Assembly (NCBI GenBank): GCA_007922225.1
Contig: ML679974.1
Location: forward strand, 3,833,105-3,897,104
DNA from: Emydura subglobosa
Lineage: Eukaryota > Chordata > Testudines > Chelidae
DNA length: 64,000 bases
Reading direction: 5' to 3'
In this document: positions 57,685 to 64,000 of the stretch, piece by piece
How positions within the stretch are numbered: the first letter of the stretch is position 1
How the letters are laid out: each line of letters begins with the position of its first letter
Program-made: the position numbers and the translations under genes
Notes under the pieces: generated by a model
The model's database searches: none
The model's input: the letters and a program-made list of their open reading frames with translations, nothing else
What the model was told of the DNA's origin: nothing

Positions 57685-58170
57685 GCTGTTTATGATTCCT
57701 CTATTTTGAGGGCACTTTTCTGCCAGTCCCATCATTGACATAGGGCTCTCTACACACTGCTAGAGAGCAAAGTTGCTCCAGATACAATAGTGTAGATGAT
57801 AGAAAGTGAATGTATCAGGGAGGGAAAGGGGACAGGGTCTGAGAGCAGTGGTGGAAGAGAGCATCTTGGATCATTCCACAATGGGGAAATCCTCCAGCAG
57901 AAAATTCTGTTGGCTTTAAGTCTAATTCACACTGGAAGACTGGGACATTATAGGTTTCCAAATGAATTGGGCCCTATAACTTCAGATATTCAGGGAGAGT
58001 GAATTAACCTAGGCTACTTCAAGGAATGGTACTAACAACTGAGGCGATCACAGCCTGCCTTCTAAGGTCCTAATCCTACAAAGGGATATGGATAGGTAGA
58101 AACTTAAGTTGCACACAGTCCCCTTGATGTTAATGAGACTTTAAGAGACACAAGGGGTTACCCACACAGA
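57685..58170. other. Unassigned DNA
   Basis: No gene or repeat that I can support. Confidence 0.4.
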
Positions 58171-58174
58171 TCCT

Positions 58175-59275
58175 TTTGTGGAATCATAGAGAATCCATGG
58201 TATTTTTGCAAAAATACATTCCAATTATGACAAATTATAAAATGGGTGCACAACTGGCAGAAAGACCATATTCAAAGAATAGTTTTCAATGGTTCACTAT
58301 CAAACTGGGAGGGGTCTCACAAGGCTCTGTCCTGGGTCTGGTACTATTCAATATTTTCATCAATGACATGGAAAATGGAGTGCAGAGCATGCTTAAAAAT
58401 TTGGAGATGACACCAAACTGGGAGGGATTGCAAACACTTTGAAGGACAGGATTAGAATTCAAAATGACCTTGACAAATTGGAAAACTGGACTGAAATCAA
58501 GAAGATGAAATTCAATAAACACTAGTACAAAGTACCACATTTAAGAAAGGAAAATTTAAATGCACAACTAAAAAATTGGGAATAAGAGGCTAGATGGTAG
58601 CACTGCTGAGAAGAATTTGGGGTTATAGTGGATCACAAGCTGCATATCATTCAGAAATATAATGCAGCTAAGAAAAATACTACTATCATTCTAGGGTATT
58701 AGCAGGCATGATGTATGTAAGATGTGGGAGATAATTGTCCTTATCTAGTCAGCACTGGTGAGGCCTCAGGTGGAGTACTGCATCCAGTTCTGAGTGATAC
58801 ATTTTAGGAACTACGTGGACAAATTGGAGAAAGTCCAGAGGAGAGCAACAAAAAATGATGGACTGTTTAGATAACCAGACCTGTAAGGAAAGGTTTAAAA
58901 ATACTGGGCACGATTAGTTTTGAGAAAAGACTGAGTGGGGACCTGATAACAGACATCAAATATGTTAGGGGATGTTATAAGAGAATTGTGAAAAATTGTT
59001 CTCCATGTCCACTGAAGATAGGACAATCTGCAGTAAGGGAGATTTAGGTTAAATATTAGGAAAATCTTTCTAACTATAAAAAGGTAGTTAAGCTCTGGAC
59101 TAGGCTTCCAAAGTAGGTAGTGGAATTCCCATCATTTAAGCTTTTTAAGAACCGGTTGGACAAACACCTGTTAGGGATGGTCTAGGTTTACATGGTGCTG
59201 CCTCAACTTAGGACGCTAGACTTGATGACTTCTCAAGCTGTCTTCCAGCCCTACATTTCAATAATTCTATGATTA
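58175..59275 (+). pseudogene. CR1 LINE, RT to 3' end (5'-truncated, other subfamily)
   Basis: An open frame at 58176-58442 reads YSKNSFQWFTIKLGG and then GVSQGSVLGLVLFNIFINDM, a well-kept RT block. The catalytic box is reduced: the DNA around 58400-58415 still encodes G-D-D-T-K-L but in another frame than the block before it. Downstream the CR1 C-terminal ORF and 3' part are recognisable up to ttctatgatta at about 59265-59275, the CR1 tail (ATTCTATG-like). It differs from the copy at 36545 and matches the other main turtle CR1 type I recall. Inactive. Confidence 0.88.
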
Positions 59276-59279
59276 CATT

Positions 59280-60365
59280 CTGCCCTCTTAAATTCAGATC
59301 TTCTTTTTCATCATAACTGGGCTGGATCTTAATTTCAGTTACATAGAAGTAACAGTTAAAATCAATGGTGCTGGAAGTCACTGGAATTACTCTGCATTTG
59401 CTAGGGTAACTGTGATCAGGGTTTGGAAACGTATCCTTAGTTATTGGATTACGTTCCTGTATCCAGTTATTCTTGTTCATTGTAGAGATGGCTGTATTTC
59501 AATAATGGGTTACATGAGTCTCAAACTATTTTGAGATAAACAGTGATCTGTATATAGTTAATATGTTATTATTAAACCAACTATGGTTCACGAATAGCTA
59601 ACATTTCTCTTTCCAAATGATTAATATAAATTATGTAGCATAGGAAACAAATAGTGTTCCTGAGGTTTCTCATTCACCCATTTTTGCACAGGGACTGTCC
59701 ATAATTTACATAAATCATTAGGGGGTGAGTGGGTCCTGTGTTATGTTCATATAGCCCCAGATTTAAACCAAGTTTCATTGATGATCATTTCCTAATTGGA
59801 AATCTGAACATTTTTATGACAGAATAATAGCAATTTCTCAGAAACTACACTACAATAAAAGATAATTTAATTTGAAGAGTGAGTCAGTTCAACTGTATTT
59901 TGAAATCCATTTTATGTATTTTCAAATGAGATCATTTGGAAGCAATTCATGTGCCAATTCCTCCTGTTTCCCCCTCATTTTTCTGTCACCCACCACAGTT
60001 AAATCATTAAAGGATCAAGATTTCATTGCATGGAAATTAAGGTCATTTTAAAAGGCATACAAAAGAGGCCACTCCTTCATGCAGATACAGAGGCTTTTTT
60101 TTTTTTTCCTTAGGTTACTTTGCCATTTGAAGAAGCTTATCACTTACTAACAGAAAAAGTCATAATTTGCATGAAAGAGGGATCTCAGCAGGCAGTGTTG
60201 ATAGCCAGGCTCCAAAGCTGATCTGTGCTGTGAAGCCTGCCTTTGGAAACCAGGACACAATTTTATTTCAGTTCAAAGCTGGCTATCTGCAGACCTGCAC
60301 ACCAGCATATTTTCTAAGGTCATGAAATTTATTGGCTGAATAAAATACGTGTCATTGCTTAAACA
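59280..60365. other. Unassigned AT-rich DNA
   Basis: No gene or repeat seen, apart from a T run at about 60094-60107. Confidence 0.4.
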
Positions 60366-60368
60366 ACA

Positions 60369-60478
60369 GGGCCAGATTCTGCTACCCTCATTGAGCAGTA
60401 CCTTACTCTTCAAGTGCAGTGGGTCTACTTGAGGAGCAAGATACTATTCACTTGGGGTAAGGATGACAGAATCTGGTA
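60369..60478. repeat. Fold-back repeat (gccagattctg type)
   Basis: The left end gggccagattctgctaccct and the right end ggtaaggatgacagaatctgg are inverted copies, with an inner pair cttactcttcaagt/acttgaggagcaag. A nearly palindromic, non-coding repeat. Confidence 0.7.
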
Positions 60479-60479
60479 C

Positions 60480-61295
60480 AGTAAGTTCTCTCTACAGAAG
60501 AGGTTCCCTGTGTGGTTATAAAATGCTTGAGGTTGCTGCTTCCATTTCACTGTTGTCCTGCACCCTGTGTAGTCAAGTACACCAATGCAAAGTGGGTATA
60601 AAATGTTACCAAGCCAGAATGGAACATTTCCTTCACACTGTGCAAATGGCTACATAAGGTGCAGGGCAAAGGTCCATGGGTGTTATAAAGAATGTCTCCT
60701 GTTATTCTATAAAAAGATTCAAGTACATAAAAGCTCAGTTAAGGAGGACATTCAGGATCATTACTAGAGGTGGGCTTAAACAGCAAAGATCTTGTTGCAC
60801 ACTATCGAAGTTATGGGGTAATTAGCGTCAGGTTTTTGGTTTGGCCCTTCCAAAGATCTAAAGAAGATACTGGAAAATGAACACATGGGGTCAAATTTGA
60901 TGCTATATGGGACAGACCTGCTCAAGATGTTTTACCAGATGAATTCTAAATGGACAATGTCCTGTTTTTCCTGATCTGAAGAACAAGCAACTTTTTGAAG
61001 ATCTGACATTTTATTAGTATAACAGTGCTCAGCCACCACCACCTAGGAGTCAGCTTTTCCCACAACACATCCAGGCTCTCTGTCATGCTTACCCATGTGT
61101 GTGGAAAACCTGCCCCAAATAAATCGTATCTGCCTTCAGATTCGTCCTTACCGCTCACCACGGCCAGGATGCTTACAAGACACAGTCACCTGACAATGAT
61201 TAGGCAGTTGATGAGCTGTAGCCACTGTATTAAGATTATGCTTATTCTGCTGTTACCTGCTCCTCTACTTCTCCTTCCCAAATTTGTTTAGTTTG
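60480..61295. other. Unassigned DNA
   Basis: No gene or repeat supported. Confidence 0.4.
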
Positions 61296-61299
61296 TCCA

Positions 61300-61455
61300 C
61301 CTGTTGTGTTCACGTACCTACATTGTAAGCAATTTTGGGACAGGGACTGACCTTTTAATAGGCTTGTGTGCAGTACATAATACAGTATTATAATATCAGA
61401 CTGGAGTCTATAGGCACTACCATGATACAAATATTTAATTATAATGATAAACCAT
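61300..61455 (+). mobile_element. SINE tail fragment (+)
   Basis: The words attgtaagcaattttgggac, agggactgac and ataggcactaccatgataca follow the tail of the MIR-like SINE seen reversed at 11830. The head and CORE are missing. AT-rich end. Confidence 0.55.
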
Positions 61456-61838
61456 GAGGCAAAAAACTCAAGCTTTTTACAACTGCAACGTTCACTGAGT
61501 ACAATGATTCAAGTGTTATGAGACCTAAATTCACACTGTTCAGGTTGCACACTTGAATGTCCACCCTGTCTTTTGTTTGTAGAAAAGCATCCTGGTGTGT
61601 GAGTTAGCCACTCCTGGAGGTCTTTAATTGACCAAAGCTTCCATTGACTTCTGTGGGAATTTTGCTCACTTTAGGGACTGCAGAATTAAGCATGTAGGGC
61701 TTGTTTATAAAATTGCAAATATGGGCAGATCATGTTATTCTTTAGAGAGGAAAGAGAATCCTTCTGTTTGTTTATAAGTTCTTACTAGTGTGTTGATGTC
61801 TCCTGACATGTGATTGAAATATATAGTGGATTTGTTAT

Positions 61839-62176
61839 AAGTGCTGGTCAAGAAACATTTTTGTTCCCACAAAAGTTTGATGAAATAAAAGTTTTCATCT
61901 TCACTGAAAACTTTTGAAGAAAATTTTATGTCTTCATTTAAAAAAATCTGAAAATTTTTTGGTGTTTGGCAACTAAAATATTTAACCTGACAACCTACAT
62001 CTTTTGGTTTTCTTGTTTATTTTTCTGGAAAAAGAGTTGGGTTTTTTTGAGTTGTTTGGGTTTTTTTTTGTTTTTTTTTTTGGCAAAATAGGTCATTTTT
62101 CACAGAAGTTTCCATTTTGATAAAAATGCCATTTTTTTGAAAAAGAGTTTCAAACAAAAATTTTTAACTAATTCTC
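61839..62176. mobile_element. AT-rich hAT-type MITE with 8-bp target duplication
   Basis: The left end aagtgctggtcaagaaacat and the reverse complement of the right end, gagaattagttaaaaatttt, are diverged inverted copies. Flanks 61831-61838 (tttgttat) and 62177-62184 (tttgttac) agree at 7 of 8 bases. The inside is T- and A-rich and non-coding. Confidence 0.6.
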
Positions 62177-62189
62177 TTTGTTACCCACA

Positions 62190-63885
62190 CTATCATTCAG
62201 AAGTTTTTATTAGGCTAGGCAATATTGGTTTGGTGAATGAAGAAATGGTTAAATGGTTTCCACTAAGGATCAACAATAGACTTATGCAATCAAATAAATA
62301 AAGAGATGATAGGACCATTGGAGAGTAGAAATTGTGAATTTCTCTTCCCAACCTAAGAACCAATCTGAAGTGGACATGTTGGCTTCTCCAGCTACAGAAC
62401 AGTATAGTGAAATAAAGCAGTTTTTGTTTCCATTAGTCCACGCAAAGTATTTTAGTTTGTAGTCTGGTGTTTCACTTGGAGTGAAAAGTTCAAACCAAAA
62501 TTCAATCAATCCTTACAATTCAGATGATTTGGGGCTGAAAATAGAAAAACTGAATTTTGTATTGTTTCCACCCAAATTAATTTATCAGCCAGAATCATAC
62601 ATCAAGGTGCCTTGAAAATATTGGTGGTTTACTATACGAGATCCAAATGCCAAAAACTATATATTCCATGACAAACCTGAAGAGGCCAGGTCCTTTCCCT
62701 TTGCAGAAATCAGTATAGCAGAGTTCAGGATGCTTGCCAATATAGGCCATCATGAAACTGGCAGAAAAGTGACAGATTCTGACATTTTAAATGAGTTAAG
62801 AACAGAGGATGAGAATAATGAAGAGGAGGAATGTGGGCATTGACAATGTACCCACACCACATATGCTAAGCAAACAGAAGAATGCTTAATAACCTTGTGC
62901 CTGAGTCCTAAGAATAGGAAAGGAAGATTTTCATATAGCCAGCTGGTATATGTACCACCATTGTTTTGCTGATTCTTTTTCTTGTGGAGAAAAAGAATTA
63001 GAGATTATTGATTGAGAAATCTGAAAAAAATTTAAGGTGGCTGGAATGGACTTGGCTGTGTGGAAAGGAGACTGCGGAGGTGGTGTTAGTTAATTTTATA
63101 TTCTTTTCAAAATACCTAGGTTTGAGAGGATTCAATTTTTATTGGTAAATATCAGTAAGTGTTGATTTCATCTACACACACAAACCAACAAATAATATTT
63201 TCATCGATGATAATTGAAATTTACTGATGGAGAAAGTAAGAAAATGCTGTTTGAGAATTTTTTAGAGTTTGATTTTGGGATATTTACTTTGTGAACTTGA
63301 CAATTTGTGTTTTAACAATTATAAAGCTTTAACTTTTTGAATCTCAACAACTACTGTCATTAAATAATTATCTGACCACTCATTGTCTGACCCCCCACAA
63401 TAGTGAAAATTTAAATCAATAGAAATAAAAAAAGCTTAACCCCCCATAATTTTGTGCAACTGTGAACATTTAAATAGATAAAAATTGAAAAACTGATTAA
63501 AAACAAACATTGATATTATCCACTGGAATTATAAAAAAAAAAAACAAAAAAAAAAACGAATTCTGCCAAGAGCACAAATACCTCTACAGAAAAATGTGTA
63601 ATATCGGATACTAGCTTGTGCCTCCTGCAGTTTGAAATTTTACACAAGAAATAGTAAAATAGAATCTGAGTAAATGAAGTGCATGTTACAAGAGCTCTGG
63701 TGTGGACTCCATTATTTATCTCTCCCCAGCCTTTGAGAGCGGACATTACTAGGCACATACATTTTCACTCATTTTGTGGTGAAACAGCAAATGAGGTGGA
63801 AGAGTATTAAAAGTACAATATGACCAATTATCTTTAAACTCAAGGAAGCAAAGTCTCTCAGAACTCCCAGCAATTCTAGGGCGTG
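62190..63885. other. Unassigned AT-rich DNA
   Basis: No gene supported. An A-rich run with few interruptions lies at about 63531-63556. Confidence 0.4.
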
Positions 63886-63889
63886 TGCT

Positions 63890-63950
63890 ATGCATGAGGT
63901 CAGACTAAGTGATCATAATAATCCCCTTTGGCCTTAAAAATCTATGAATC
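63890..63950 (+). mobile_element. CR1 LINE 3' end fragment
   Basis: The words atgcatgaggtcagactaag, tgatcataataatccc and ggccttaaaaatctatgaat match the 3' terminal part of CR1 elements. Only the last 60 bases of the element are present, a common result of early stop of reverse transcription. Confidence 0.7.
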
Positions 63951-64000
63951 CACAGAATGCAGGAAGAGTGAGATCCCTCCACCACTACATGGGACACGTC

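Noticed and set aside
1..64000. A previously undescribed multi-gene biological system
   Set aside because: I searched both strands for clustered intact genes and found only transposable-element remnants, simple repeats and unassigned non-coding DNA.

Overview
This window looks like non-coding nuclear DNA of a sauropsid, most probably a turtle (a crocodilian is the main alternative). The evidence is its repeat content. It holds CR1-type LINE copies close to the sequence I recall for turtle genomes, two degenerate DIRS-type tyrosine-recombinase retrotransposons, PIF/Harbinger, hAT and Tigger-like non-autonomous DNA transposons, CORE/MIR-like SINEs, and LTR-like blocks. I found no host protein-coding exon, tRNA, rRNA or CRISPR array that I can support. 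Every open frame I could interpret belongs to a transposable element, and the others look like chance. The window is therefore best read as intergenic or deep intronic.

Layout. 1-3140: an old, broken CR1-like LINE (+), interrupted by an LTR-like block of about 1 kb. 3387-9493: part of a Harbinger-like MITE, then DIRS copy 1 (- strand; gag with zinc knuckle, RT with an intact YLDD box, RNase H, tyrosine recombinase, both inverted terminal repeats and the internal complementary region). 9567-10990: a hAT-type MITE with an 8-bp target duplication, then Harbinger-like MITE sequence. 11-14.7 kb: SINE fragments in ordinary AT-rich DNA. 14741-21849: DIRS copy 2 (- strand, another subfamily), which itself carries a GC-rich insert in its RT, a probable solo LTR in its recombinase and a small insert in one terminal repeat. 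22-36.5 kb: mostly unassigned AT-rich DNA with a Tigger-like element (24942-25774), a LINE C-terminal fragment (30740-31290) and several small fold-back repeats. 36.5-38 kb: a long truncated CR1 (+). 38.9-39.6 kb: a probable solo LTR. 46.7-47.2 kb: a hAT element containing another element. 49.9 and 57.4 kb: two 295-bp Harbinger MITEs of one family. 55.2-56.2 kb: a 71-bp-arm inverted repeat and a GC-rich minisatellite. 58.2-59.3 kb and 63.9 kb: further CR1 copies.

How the parts relate: nothing here forms a host pathway. In the DIRS copies the parts do fit one replication scheme: gag packages the RNA, RT/RNase H copies it, the internal complementary region restores both ends of a circle, and the recombinase inserts it. 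Both copies are broken by stops and frameshifts, and copy 2 has also lost catalytic residues in its RT and recombinase. Family names rest on remembered motifs and consensus sequences, not on a database search.
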